Both the position numbers and the translations under genes were made by a program. This document shows, one piece after another, positions 1 through 7,803 of a stretch of 64,000 nucleotides of DNA. The stretch is taken from contig NZ_JACJSE010000009.1 of NCBI RefSeq assembly GCF_014698045.1, positions 211,563 through 275,562 of the forward strand, written 5' to 3'. Numbering within the stretch: the stretch's first letter is position 1; every line of letters starts with the position of its first letter. This DNA comes from Aulosira sp. FACHB-615. GTDB lineage: Bacteria > Cyanobacteriota > Cyanobacteriia > Cyanobacteriales > Nostocaceae. The notes under the pieces were generated by a model. The model did not search any database, was not told the origin of the DNA, and saw only the letters and a list, made by a program, of their open reading frames with translations.

Positions 1-1322
1 TAGATGTGCAGATTTTTGGCGATCGCTTAGATGTCCTCGTCCCAAATTTAGATGCGGGAGAAACAGAAGTCCGCCAACTCTTGCAAGAACATGATTTACC
101 CGCACCCAGCATCGAACATGGCGAACCCACATTAGAAAACGTCTTCGTCACCCGCCTGCGTCAACAAGGTTCTGTACCGCAGTTTTTTCCCTTTCCTCGT
201 TCGCGGAAAAGGGGAGTTGGGAGTGGGGAGTGGGGAGTTGGGGGACAAGGGGGACACGGAGGACAAGGAGGACAAGGGGGACACGGGAGACAAGGAAGCA
301 ATCTTTCTACTTTGTCTACCCCCTCTACCTTGTCTCCCCACTCTCAGCACTCAGCACTTAACACTCACACTTCGACTTCGCTCAGTGTACAGCACTCAGA
401 AATAGCGATATATGCTCATAAACTGAGTCGGGTTTTTGGTAAATTCCGCGCTGTTAAAGATGTGAATGTTGAGGTACGTTACGGGGAAATATTTGGGTTA
501 TTAGGTGCTAACGGTGCGGGAAAAACCACCACCATAAAAATGTTGTGCGGACTGTTAGAAGCCAGTGGTGGAGAAATTTCTTTAGGTGGTGAAACAGGAA
601 ATCTGCGGAGTGCAGACTTACGGCGACGCATTGGTTACATGAGTCAGAAATTCACCCTCTACGATGATTTAACCATTTTGCAAAACCTGGAATTTTATAG
701 TGGAGTTTACGGCGTACCGCGCAAACTGCGGCGAGAAAAAATTGATTGGGTAATTGCTACCTGTGGCCTAGAAGGACAAGAAAATCTCGTCACCGGACAA
801 TTACCAGGAGGTTGGAAACAGCGCGTAGCTTTCGGTGCTTCCGTGATGCACGAACCAGATATTTTATTTTTAGATGAACCCACATCGGGCGTAGATCCCT
901 TGGCGCGTCGCCAGTTTTGGAAGCTAATTAATGACTTCGCCCGCAACGGTACAGCCATTTTAGTCACAACTCACTATTTAGAAGAAGCCGAACAGTGTAA
1001 CCGGATGAGTTTTATGGTTGCAGGCGAAACCGTCGCCGAAGGTTCACCCAGTTCAATTAAAGCCTCCCAACCAGGCAAATTAATCGAAATTATTGTGAAT
1101 CAAAATCAAGCAGCTTCCAAGTTACTTAAACAATACTTCGACTCTTGGAGAATCTCGATTTTTGCTAATAGTTTACACGTTGTTTTAGATAACCCTGAAC
1201 AAGAAATCAACAAAATAACTCAACTATTAAAAGCCAATCAAATTCAAATTCATTCCCTCCGCCCCGTACCCTTCTCTTTAGAAGATGCGTTTATTGGGAT
1301 AGTAGAGCGTTCTCAAATATAA
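1..1322 (+). CDS. Dual-domain ABC transporter ATPase (YbhF-like), 5' end missing
   Basis: Energises an ABC-2 type exporter, with the two permease genes that follow. The frame is open at the left edge, so the true start lies outside; GTG at 6 is only an internal codon. Residues 1-55 (counted from 6) are the tail of a first ATPase domain. A low-complexity linker follows (about 69-131). A complete second ATPase domain has Walker A GANGAGKTT (about 168-176), signature LPGGWKQR, and Walker B LFLDEPTSGVDP. LPGGWKQR departs from the usual LSGGQ but resembles the second half of YbhF/YhiH-type fused ATPases. The linker is made of dispersed-repeat DNA read in frame. An HlyD-like fusion protein would be expected upstream (inference). 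Confidence 0.85.
   Translation, partial: DVQIFGDRLDVLVPNLDAGETEVRQLLQEHDLPAPSIEHGEPTLENVFVTRLRQQGSVPQFFPFPRSRKRGVGSGEWGVGGQGGHGGQGGQGGHGRQGSNLSTLSTPSTLSPHSQHSALNTHTSTSLSVQHSEIAIYAHKLSRVFGKFRAVKDVNVEVRYGEIFGLLGANGAGKTTTIKMLCGLLEASGGEISLGGETGNLRSADLRRRIGYMSQKFTLYDDLTILQNLEFYSGVYGVPRKLRREKIDWVIATCGLEGQENLVTGQLPGGWKQRVAFGASVMHEPDILFLDEPTSGVDPLARRQFWKLINDFARNGTAILVTTHYLEEAEQCNRMSFMVAGETVAEGSPSSIKASQPGKLIEIIVNQNQAASKLLKQYFDSWRISIFANSLHVVLDNPEQEINKITQLLKANQIQIHSLRPVPFSLEDAFIGIVERSQI
210..398 (+). repeat. Dispersed repeat DNA read in frame inside the ABC ATPase
   Basis: The stretch begins with GGGAGTGGGGAGT-type units, continues with GGGGGACAAGGAGGACAA-type minisatellite units, and ends with a CAGCACTCAGCACTTAACAC / CTTCGCTCAGTGTACAGCA segment. 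All three resemble intergenic repeats elsewhere in the window (about 1331, 9940, 55665 and 45459). Here they encode the Gly/Ser/His-rich linker between the two ATPase domains with no stop codon. The final segment also occurs in the same reading frame inside the M20 hydrolase gene at 48513-48599. Confidence 0.8.
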
Positions 1323-1447
1323 ATACTAAGGGAGTGGGGAGTTGGGAGTGGGGAGTAGGAGAAAGATATAGCATTCCTAAATATAGCAGTTCTTACTTGC
1401 TTGTAATACAGTTGGAACCCCACCCCGCATTTGCTGACGCAAACGCT

Positions 1448-1471
1448 CCCCTCCCCGCTTGCGGGGAGGGG
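1448..1471. repeat. Palindromic repeat in the ATPase-permease gap
   Basis: CCCCTCCCCGC is followed after two bases by GCGGGGAGGGG, a perfect 11-bp inverted repeat in the 270-bp gap between the ATPase gene and the first permease gene. It could fold in RNA and affect downstream expression, but no T-run follows, so it is read as a dispersed palindrome. The rest of the gap holds GGGAGTGGGGAGT units and TTGTCCTCC units. Confidence 0.5.
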
Positions 1472-1592
1472 TTGGGGGTGGGGTTGAAATGTACCTCATC
1501 CAACCGAGAAACGCTATAAATTACAAACATCTTTCCCTTGTCCTCCTTGTCCTCCTTGTCTCTCTTATTCATATACCAAATAGGATTGCTAG

Positions 1593-2699
1593 ATGAAAAG
1601 AATCATCGCCCAATGTATTAAAGAAATCGCCCAATTTCGCCGCGATCGCCTGACCTTAGCCTTAGCCTTTATCTTACCATTCATCACCTTAGTTATTTTC
1701 GGTTTTGCCATCAGGTTAGAAAGTAAGGATATCCCTTTAATCGTCCAAGATTTTAACCGAACAAACCTCAGCAGTAGCTACATAGAAAGATTATATGCTA
1801 CCAATCAATTTATTCCCAAACAATGGACTGGTGGTAATCCCATACGTGATGCCATAGATAAAGGAATTGCCAAAGCTGCCGTAATTATTCCGCCTGAATT
1901 TAGCCGTGATATTCAAGCAGGTAAACACACAACAGTACAAGTTTTAATTGATGCCACAGACGTGAATAATGCGCGGGTAATTAGAAATAGTATTCAAAGA
2001 GTCACCAACTTTTTTATGCAGCATCATGGACTATTACCACCAACTAATAGTATTACAGCCAGAATGCGTTTATGGTTTAATCCTGGCAGATTAGAATCAC
2101 TGTATATAGTGCCGGGAGTGTATGGCGTTGTCTTGTGGATTTTTCCTTCCTTGTTAGCTGCGATCGCAATGGTAAGAGAAAAAGAAAAAGGTACAATTAT
2201 CCAAGTCTATGCTTCTAGTATCAGCGCCACCGAACTTTTACTCGGTAAAGGATTAGCCTACTTATTAATTGCCATCACTGAAACATTAATTGTCATGATT
2301 TTAGGCTCAATTATTTTTCAAGTTGGGCTTGTTAGCAACCCCATGACTTTAATAATTGGAACGCTGCTATTTCTGATAGATAGCGTCTTCTTTGGCTTAC
2401 TTATAGGAGTACGTAGCAGTAATCAAAATGCTGCCGTTCAAGGTGTTTCCCTCGTTGGATTTATCACATCATTATTATTATCAGGTTTTATTTATCCCCT
2501 CAATAATATTCCTTTCCCTCTTTCATTAGCGCCTAACGTAGTTCCAGCGCGTTACTACATAGATATTACCCGTGATGCTTTTGTACGTGGTACAGGCTTT
2601 GCTGGAGTTTGGTTTGATTTAGTTATGTTGACAATCTTGGGTTTATTCTTCTTTAACGTATCACGCCGAGTTTTAAGCCGAATGCAATTACCGAATTAA
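1593..2699 (+). CDS. ABC-2 type permease (YbhS/YbhR-like), first of pair
   Basis: Membrane subunit of the exporter energised by the upstream ATPase. The 368-residue protein has an N-terminal membrane helix (about residues 20-42), a long periplasmic segment with the family-typical DIPLIVQDF stretch, then about five membrane helices from residue 175 on, including VYGVVLWIFPSLLAAIAMV followed by the cytoplasmic REKEKGT motif typical of ABC-2 permeases. The ATG start follows a short repeat-rich gap of 270 bp. It is paralogous to the next gene, so the transporter is probably a heterodimer of permeases. The substrate cannot be read from the sequence; YbhFSR-like systems are associated with drug or cation export. 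Confidence 0.85.
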   Translation: MKRIIAQCIKEIAQFRRDRLTLALAFILPFITLVIFGFAIRLESKDIPLIVQDFNRTNLSSSYIERLYATNQFIPKQWTGGNPIRDAIDKGIAKAAVIIPPEFSRDIQAGKHTTVQVLIDATDVNNARVIRNSIQRVTNFFMQHHGLLPPTNSITARMRLWFNPGRLESLYIVPGVYGVVLWIFPSLLAAIAMVREKEKGTIIQVYASSISATELLLGKGLAYLLIAITETLIVMILGSIIFQVGLVSNPMTLIIGTLLFLIDSVFFGLLIGVRSSNQNAAVQGVSLVGFITSLLLSGFIYPLNNIPFPLSLAPNVVPARYYIDITRDAFVRGTGFAGVWFDLVMLTILGLFFFNVSRRVLSRMQLPN

Positions 2700-2810
2700 C
2701 CTCTATTCGTTGTGTCTTTGGATGAGACGAGTAAGAACTCCTATCTCACAACTAAATTTGAAACATATTTTATCTGGAAGTTCTTAATCTTAAAAAATAT
2801 GGCAGTCTTA

Positions 2811-2885
2811 AATCATTTGTGAAATTTCTATATCTCTTTCTTCTTTCTTACCTTTGCGCCCTTGGCGTTCTTAGCGGTTCGTTTC
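2811..2885 (+). repeat. Dispersed repeat, copy 1 of an inverted pair
   Basis: The segment TTTCTTCTTTCTTACCTTTG followed by GCGxxCTTxGCGGTTCG recurs inverted at about 21019-21150. Both copies lie in intergenic DNA. Here it occupies most of the 260-bp gap between the two permease genes. No transposase or clear terminal repeats were seen. Confidence 0.5.
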
Positions 2886-2958
2886 CTTATCTATATTTTT
2901 ACGAATCATTTAGGAGTACTACTTTTTCTCTTTACATACTTTGCGGTTATTTAAAATC

Positions 2959-4080
2959 ATGAAACTTATTCAAAAATTATTAAACAGCCCATTTTGGGCA
3001 TTAGTCAAAAAAGAAATTAGCCAAATTTTACGCAACAAACAATTAATAGTTTTACTAATTGTCCCACCTACAATCCAACTACTACTATATGGATTTATCT
3101 TAAATCCTGATGTGCATAACTTACGGTTAGGTGTTATCGACTATGCTAACGTCAGCGCCAGCCGTGAGTTAGTGTCAGCCATGACATCCAATCAGATTTT
3201 TACCCTGGAATCTGTACCAAGCAGCGAAAAAGATTTGAGTCGCCAAGTAGAAGAAGGTAAATTAGATGTCGGAGTCATAATTCCCCCCGATTTTGCGCGT
3301 CAACTCGCCCAAAAATCAGCAGAAATTCAGGTATTTATTGATGCCGTAAATGCCAATACCGCCGGGATTGCGGGAAATTATATGAATCAAATTATTCAAC
3401 AATATAATTTGCATTTAACCGAGGCGCAAGTTATTCCCCCAATTTCACCGGAAGTTGTCTTTCTCTACAACCCTGGGTTAACTAGTAGCTGGTTTTTTGT
3501 ACCGGGAGTTATGGGTTTAGTTCTGACATTAATTGGCACATTAGTTTCCGCAATCACAGTTGTGCGGGAGAAAGATACCGGCACATTAGAACAATTATTA
3601 ATGACTCCGGCGGCGAACTGGCAAATTTTATTATCAAAAATTGTGCCTTTAGCTGTGTTGTTACTCGGCGATGTTCTACTCGCTTTGACATTAGCCACAG
3701 TAGTATTTCATGTCCCATTCCGAGGAAATTTTATCCTGTTTTTTGGGTTGTCGAGTATTTATGTATTCGTGGGGATTAGTTTAGGGATTATGTTGGCGAC
3801 TGTTTGTCGTTCCCAACAGCAAGTAGTTCTCACATCTTTCTTTATCAATTTACCAATGGTACAGACTTCTGGTGCGATCGCACCAATTGAAGCCATGCCA
3901 CCTTTCTTTCAAGTTGTGTCTTTACTCAATCCCCTACGCCATTACATCCCCATTGTCCGAGGAATTTTACTCAAAGGAGTCGGGTTAGATGTATTGTGGA
4001 TAAATGTTTTAGCACTAGTAGCCTTTGCAGTAGTTTTATTAACTATTAGTATTTACAAGTTCCGCAGTCAACTAAGCTAA
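2959..4080 (+). CDS. ABC-2 type permease (YbhS/YbhR-like), second of pair
   Basis: Second membrane subunit of the same exporter. It has the same plan as the preceding permease: one N-terminal helix (IVLLIVPPTIQLLLYGFIL region), a large extracytoplasmic loop, then five or six helices beginning with FFVPGVMGLVLTLIGTLVSA and the cytoplasmic REKDTGTLEQLL motif. The ATG at 2959 (MKLIQKLL) is preferred to an in-frame TTG at 2941, because the extra residues precede the expected N terminus. The gene is separated from its partner by a repeat-filled gap, so it may be co-transcribed or have its own promoter. Substrate unknown. Confidence 0.85.
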   Translation: MKLIQKLLNSPFWALVKKEISQILRNKQLIVLLIVPPTIQLLLYGFILNPDVHNLRLGVIDYANVSASRELVSAMTSNQIFTLESVPSSEKDLSRQVEEGKLDVGVIIPPDFARQLAQKSAEIQVFIDAVNANTAGIAGNYMNQIIQQYNLHLTEAQVIPPISPEVVFLYNPGLTSSWFFVPGVMGLVLTLIGTLVSAITVVREKDTGTLEQLLMTPAANWQILLSKIVPLAVLLLGDVLLALTLATVVFHVPFRGNFILFFGLSSIYVFVGISLGIMLATVCRSQQQVVLTSFFINLPMVQTSGAIAPIEAMPPFFQVVSLLNPLRHYIPIVRGILLKGVGLDVLWINVLALVAFAVVLLTISIYKFRSQLS

Positions 4081-4131
4081 ATATAGCCATCCTAAATAAT
4101 CCATCTCCCTTGTCCCCCTTGTCTCTCTTAT

Positions 4132-5442
4132 TCACATATCCAACAGAACTCCTACATCTGTAGACACTGGTTGCACTGGCTGAATTTGCAGCGTTTTTTT
4201 GATAGTAAAAAAGAACGTACTACCTTGATTAAATGTTGATTCTACCCAAGTACTACCGCCATACATTTCAACAATTTTTTTAACAATAGATAAACCAATT
4301 CCTGTACTTGTGGGGTCTTCAGTACTAGATAATTTCTGAAAAATCTGGAATATTTTTGTAAAATATTTCTCCTCAATGCCAATGCCATTATCTGTAACAC
4401 TGATTTGCCAATAATCTGCCACTTCTTGACAAGCAATGATAATCTTTCCTTGGGGTTTACCTAAAAACTTAATGGCATTACTCAGCAAATTCTGAAAAAC
4501 TTGCTGCATTTTAGTTTTTTCACAGTAAATAATCGGTAAATTATCACTAACTTCTATTTGAATATTTTTGCTTGGTTCTAGAATTTCAATGACATCACTG
4601 ACTAAATATTGTAAATTAACTTCTCTCTTCTCTTCCCTAATCCGCCCAATTCTAGAATATTCTAAGATGCTATCAATTAAATTTTGTAATTTCTTCACTC
4701 TCAGGATAATTTTGTTGATTAAATCTTTGCCTTCTTCATCAAATTTATCGCCATAGTCATTAATTAACCATTCTGATAATAAACCTATACCTCTTAATGG
4801 GGCTTTTAAATCATGGGAAACTATGTAAGCAAAATCATTCAATTCTTGATTGGTGTTTTTTAATTCTTGTAATAACTCACCCATTCTTTCTTGAGATTTC
4901 TGGCGTTGCACAATCTCAGTTTGCAGTTGTTTATTGGCTGTGGCTAGTTCAGCCGTGCGCTGTTCTACTAATTCTTCTAAGCGTTCTTTATATTGACGCA
5001 ACTCATTTTCCACTAACTTACGTTCTGAAATTTCAACTTGTAAAGCTTGATTTGCTTGTTCAAGTTGTGCAGGACTTGGTAAAGTCAGTGCTTGCGGCAC
5101 TAAAGGTATTAAAGTCAATGCAGTATAAAAAGAAATAATTGCTGTTAGCGCCTTGATTGTTCCTGATAACCAATAATACGGATGCCACAGCGTCAATATT
5201 TCCATTAAATGAGTTGTACCGCAAGAAATAATAAATGCACTGAATAAAACAAAAATATTTTTAAATGGTACATCTTCTCTTTTATTGATGAAATATACCA
5301 ACATCAAGGGAATGGAATAATAAGAAATCGAAATTATAAAATCTGACAAAATATGTAGCCATACTAATTTCGGTTGCCACAAATAACAATGCCCATGCGG
5401 AATAAAGTTCTGTGATAGAAAAAAATTAAAAAAATGTTCCAC
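4132..5442 (-). CDS. Ethylene-receptor-like sensor histidine kinase
   Basis: Membrane sensor kinase with an N-terminal domain matching the plant ETR1 / cyanobacterial SynEtr1 ethylene-binding fold. Three membrane helices span about residues 30-115. The copper/ethylene-binding positions are present: Asp34 in LSDFI, and Cys74 and His78 in ISCGTTHLM. A coiled coil follows (about 125-200). The HisKA domain has phospho-acceptor His210 in YIVSHDLKAPLRG, and a HATPase_c domain ends the protein (NLLSNAIKF, DNGIGIEEKYF, GIGLSIVKK). There is no GAF domain or receiver, unlike ETR1. The GTG start has AGGAG eight bases upstream. No partner response regulator is adjacent. Ethylene binding is inferred from the conserved residues. 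Confidence 0.85.
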   Translation of the reverse strand: MEHFFNFFLSQNFIPHGHCYLWQPKLVWLHILSDFIISISYYSIPLMLVYFINKREDVPFKNIFVLFSAFIISCGTTHLMEILTLWHPYYWLSGTIKALTAIISFYTALTLIPLVPQALTLPSPAQLEQANQALQVEISERKLVENELRQYKERLEELVEQRTAELATANKQLQTEIVQRQKSQERMGELLQELKNTNQELNDFAYIVSHDLKAPLRGIGLLSEWLINDYGDKFDEEGKDLINKIILRVKKLQNLIDSILEYSRIGRIREEKREVNLQYLVSDVIEILEPSKNIQIEVSDNLPIIYCEKTKMQQVFQNLLSNAIKFLGKPQGKIIIACQEVADYWQISVTDNGIGIEEKYFTKIFQIFQKLSSTEDPTSTGIGLSIVKKIVEMYGGSTWVESTFNQGSTFFFTIKKTLQIQPVQPVSTDVGVLLDM

Positions 5443-5833
5443 TTGAATACTCCTGATGCCAAATTAAGCACCACAAAAGTTATATTTCCATACAGTTCAG
5501 TTATCTTTCTTGTCTACCTTGTCTCTTTGAAGTCTCTGATTCCTATCTCAAATAGGATAGCTATATGCAGCCTCTTATAGAATTGGTATAATCCCTTCTT
5601 AAAAATGGGGCTAATAACCCTCTATTACCCTCTTTTTAAAGTGGGTTGCCATAGGCGGTAGGATTTTAACTGAACTGTCTTGAGTTATATTTATGCCCTA
5701 TTTTAAGGTGGTCAGTCCACTAAAATTTAAGGTTTATTTTATAAATTGTCTCTTAAAGCTTGCTATCACAATGAGATGAAAATATTAGAGATAAATAATA
5801 ATTTTTTATAATCTTTATCATACCAATAACTAA

Positions 5834-6057
5834 AGCTCCCAAATTTAATTAAAATTTGGGAGCTAAAAATTTTAAGTTCACCGCAACGCCGTTTTACCTA
5901 AGTTTATGACCTGGTTAAACCAGGTGGGTACTGATGTTGCTCGTTTAAAGTTTCCGGGTACAAGCCCGGTATACTGCCACGAGAACTATTTAGTTCCCTT
6001 TTCTTTAAAGACATAGATCAAAAAACTTGATGGCAGTCACCAACGTCGCAGTGCAAC
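5834..6057 (-). ncRNA. Candidate structured non-coding RNA, class not identified
   Basis: A perfect TATAAT (minus strand, 6069-6064) would start an RNA near 6057. Its ends form a 12-pair closing stem: 6055-6044 pairs with 5890-5879 with one mismatch, and two positions are G-U pairs only if the minus strand is transcribed. Inside are an ACTGCCA/TGGCAGT stem enclosing two small hairpins, a CCGGG-loop-CCCGG hairpin, and an ACCTGGTT/AACCAGGT hairpin. A 13-bp inverted repeat (5864-5834) follows and may end transcription. The core of about 177 nt is close to 6S RNA in length, but I could not match the 6S fold, so no class is assigned. No long ORF is seen here. Confidence 0.45.
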
Positions 6058-6123
6058 TAACTCATTATAGCTTTCTCATCCGGCTTGTGTGTTTAATATA
6101 AAGATTTTTTGACAAACAACTTC

Positions 6124-6220
6124 AGGACTTACGCATAAAGATTATCTGTAAAGAAGGGGTGTAAGGGTTTTGAACACCTGTACCTTTCGCTAAAATCTTG
6201 ATTTTTCGTTTTTTTGCATC
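6124..6220 (+). repeat. AGGACTTACGCA-family repeat, copy A
   Basis: Begins AGGACTTACGCATAAAGATT, continues through a GTGTAAGGGTTTTGAA core, and ends CTTGATTTTTCGTTTTTTTG. The same order of blocks recurs at 26985-27123 (inverted), 34085-34200 and partly 52446-52498. No coding capacity. It lies just upstream of the EVE-domain gene. Confidence 0.65.
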
Positions 6221-6275
6221 AATATTAATAATATGAAATGCTAGAATAAAAAGTTTGTGTCTTCTTGTCTTGTCG

Positions 6276-6731
6276 ATGAATTATTGGCTGATGAAATCTG
6301 AACCAGATGTTTATGGCATTGCCGACCTTCAACAGCAGGGCGAAACAGTCTGGGATGGTGTGCGGAATTACCAAGCACGCAACTATATGCGTCAAATGCT
6401 AGTTGGGGATTTAGTGTTTTTCTATCACTCTAATACTGCTTTTCCGGGTATTGCTGGGTTAATGCGTGTAGGCAAAACAGGTATTGCTGACCCGTCGCAG
6501 TTTGAACCAGACAGCAAATACTATGATCCGAAATCAACGCCTGAAGCACCACGTTGGCAAACAGTTGTGGTAGAGTTTGTGGAAGTGTTTGAGCAACCTA
6601 TTTTGCTGTCAACTTTGAAAGAGAAATTTAGCCCAGAAGAATTAACCGTGGTGAGAACAGGTAATCGATTATCAGTTATGCCTGTGAGTGAAACTGTCGC
6701 CCAAAAAATTCTGGCTATGAAAACAGGCTAA
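6276..6731 (+). CDS. EVE domain protein
   Basis: Single-domain protein of about 151 residues matching the EVE/THYN1 family, a PUA-like fold thought to bind modified bases in DNA or RNA. It opens with the family hallmark NYWLMKSEPDVYGI, followed by WDGVRNYQARNYMR and MLVGDLVFFYHS. The ATG at 6276 is preferred to the in-frame TTG at 6255 because EVE proteins start at this MxYWLMKSEP sequence. EVE proteins often act near restriction or RNA-modification systems, but here the neighbours are an intergenic repeat and a metallopeptidase gene on the other strand, so no partner is implied. Confidence 0.9.
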   Translation: MNYWLMKSEPDVYGIADLQQQGETVWDGVRNYQARNYMRQMLVGDLVFFYHSNTAFPGIAGLMRVGKTGIADPSQFEPDSKYYDPKSTPEAPRWQTVVVEFVEVFEQPILLSTLKEKFSPEELTVVRTGNRLSVMPVSETVAQKILAMKTG

Positions 6732-6829
6732 TACGATTTTGGATTATATTGGTAAGCTTTTGGGCAATCCATCTGTTGCGATCATTTTTCAAACTGGTAT
6801 AAGTGTTAAAGTATCTTAAATTAACTGAT

Positions 6830-7657
6830 TCATCCAAGCCATTCCATAGGGTTGATTTGATAATAGCGTTGCAACAACTCATAAAGCTGTGAGTGCTTCT
6901 CTAACAATTGCTGTGGCTTTTCAAAAAAAGTCTCTGTAGCTACGGCAAAAAATTCGGCGGGATTAGTCGCCCCATAACTATCAATTACAGTTTTGATATC
7001 TTGTTGAATATCACTACAAAGTTGTTGATATTCTGCTGTCATTACTTGCGACCAAACAAGATAATCTGATTTGTTGGGTAAAATCGGTACACCTTCAGCT
7101 TTACCATCTTCTTGGTCTAATTGATGGGCAAATTCATGTAGCACCACATTATGTCCATCACTCCAATTTTTGGTGTCTCTTTGCACCTGTTCCCAAGATA
7201 AAATTACTTGGTCTTTTACCCAAGATTCTCCTAGCCGAGCATCACGTCTTTCTTCGACAACATAATCACTTACTGCTACAGTTTGATTAACAAAATAAGT
7301 GCTGGGATAAATCAAAATTGACCGCAGTTTAGGAAAGTATTCACCGCGTTCATTTAACAGGAGTAAACAAGCAACAGCCGCAATCGTAATTTTCATTTCT
7401 GCTGTGACTTGCAAGCCTTGACAGCCAATAAATTGTTTTTCGGCTAAAAATATTTGAATATGTCCTTGAAGTCGTCGGCGTTCTTGGGGAGTTAGGCGTA
7501 AGTAAATCGGGAGATTATTTTCAATAACGGCACTCCAAAGGGGCGGAAAAGGACGCTTTTTAATGCGATTGCGCCGCCGTTTAGTCAAAATGGGACTGAT
7601 AAAAATTGCGGTGACAATCAATCCCAGGATGAGAAAAATAATAATTGCTGCACCCAT
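6830..7657 (-). CDS. M90-family (MtfA-like) zinc metallopeptidase
   Basis: Membrane-anchored zinc peptidase. One N-terminal membrane helix (GAAIIIFLILGLIVTAIFI) is followed by a basic cytoplasmic stretch and a soluble domain. That domain carries the M90/MtfA active-site motif HEFAHQLDQEDG, in which two His bind zinc and Glu is catalytic. The conserved PAEFFAVATETFFEKP segment further on supplies the third zinc-ligand region in the family. MtfA in E. coli acts on the glucose regulator Mlc, but no Mlc equivalent is implied here. The ATG at 7657 is chosen; an in-frame GTG at 7681 would add eight residues. Neither has a clear ribosome-binding site. Confidence 0.85.
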   Translation of the reverse strand: MGAAIIIFLILGLIVTAIFISPILTKRRRNRIKKRPFPPLWSAVIENNLPIYLRLTPQERRRLQGHIQIFLAEKQFIGCQGLQVTAEMKITIAAVACLLLLNERGEYFPKLRSILIYPSTYFVNQTVAVSDYVVEERRDARLGESWVKDQVILSWEQVQRDTKNWSDGHNVVLHEFAHQLDQEDGKAEGVPILPNKSDYLVWSQVMTAEYQQLCSDIQQDIKTVIDSYGATNPAEFFAVATETFFEKPQQLLEKHSQLYELLQRYYQINPMEWLG

Positions 7658-7803
7658 TGATTTTGTGTGATGCTGTGCCACTGTTAGTTAGTATAGCGAT
7701 CGCACCAGCGAAAAGATCCGCGACTTCTCAACAATTCGGAAATCTGAGTACACAACTGCCGTAAAATTAACATCTATCTGGCATCTGCTAACCTTTGACA
7801 CCC

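Larger units (their letters stand above)
5443..6275. other. Gene-free stretch holding the candidate RNA and a dispersed repeat
   Basis: About 830 bp without a protein gene. It holds the upstream region of the ethylene-receptor-like kinase (5443-5830), the candidate structured RNA (5834-6057) and a copy of the AGGACTTACGCA repeat family (6124-6220). Nothing recognisable was seen in the AT-rich part between 5700 and 5830. Confidence 0.6.

Noticed and set aside
1334..1519. 61-codon frame between the ABC ATPase and the first permease
   Set aside because: Made almost wholly of GGGAGTGGGGAGT and CCCCTCCCCGC repeat DNA.
5834..6057. Assignment of the structured RNA as 6S RNA or a cobalamin riboswitch
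   Set aside because: Length fits 6S, but the multi-hairpin interior does not clearly match its fold, and the conserved cobalamin-box sequence is absent.
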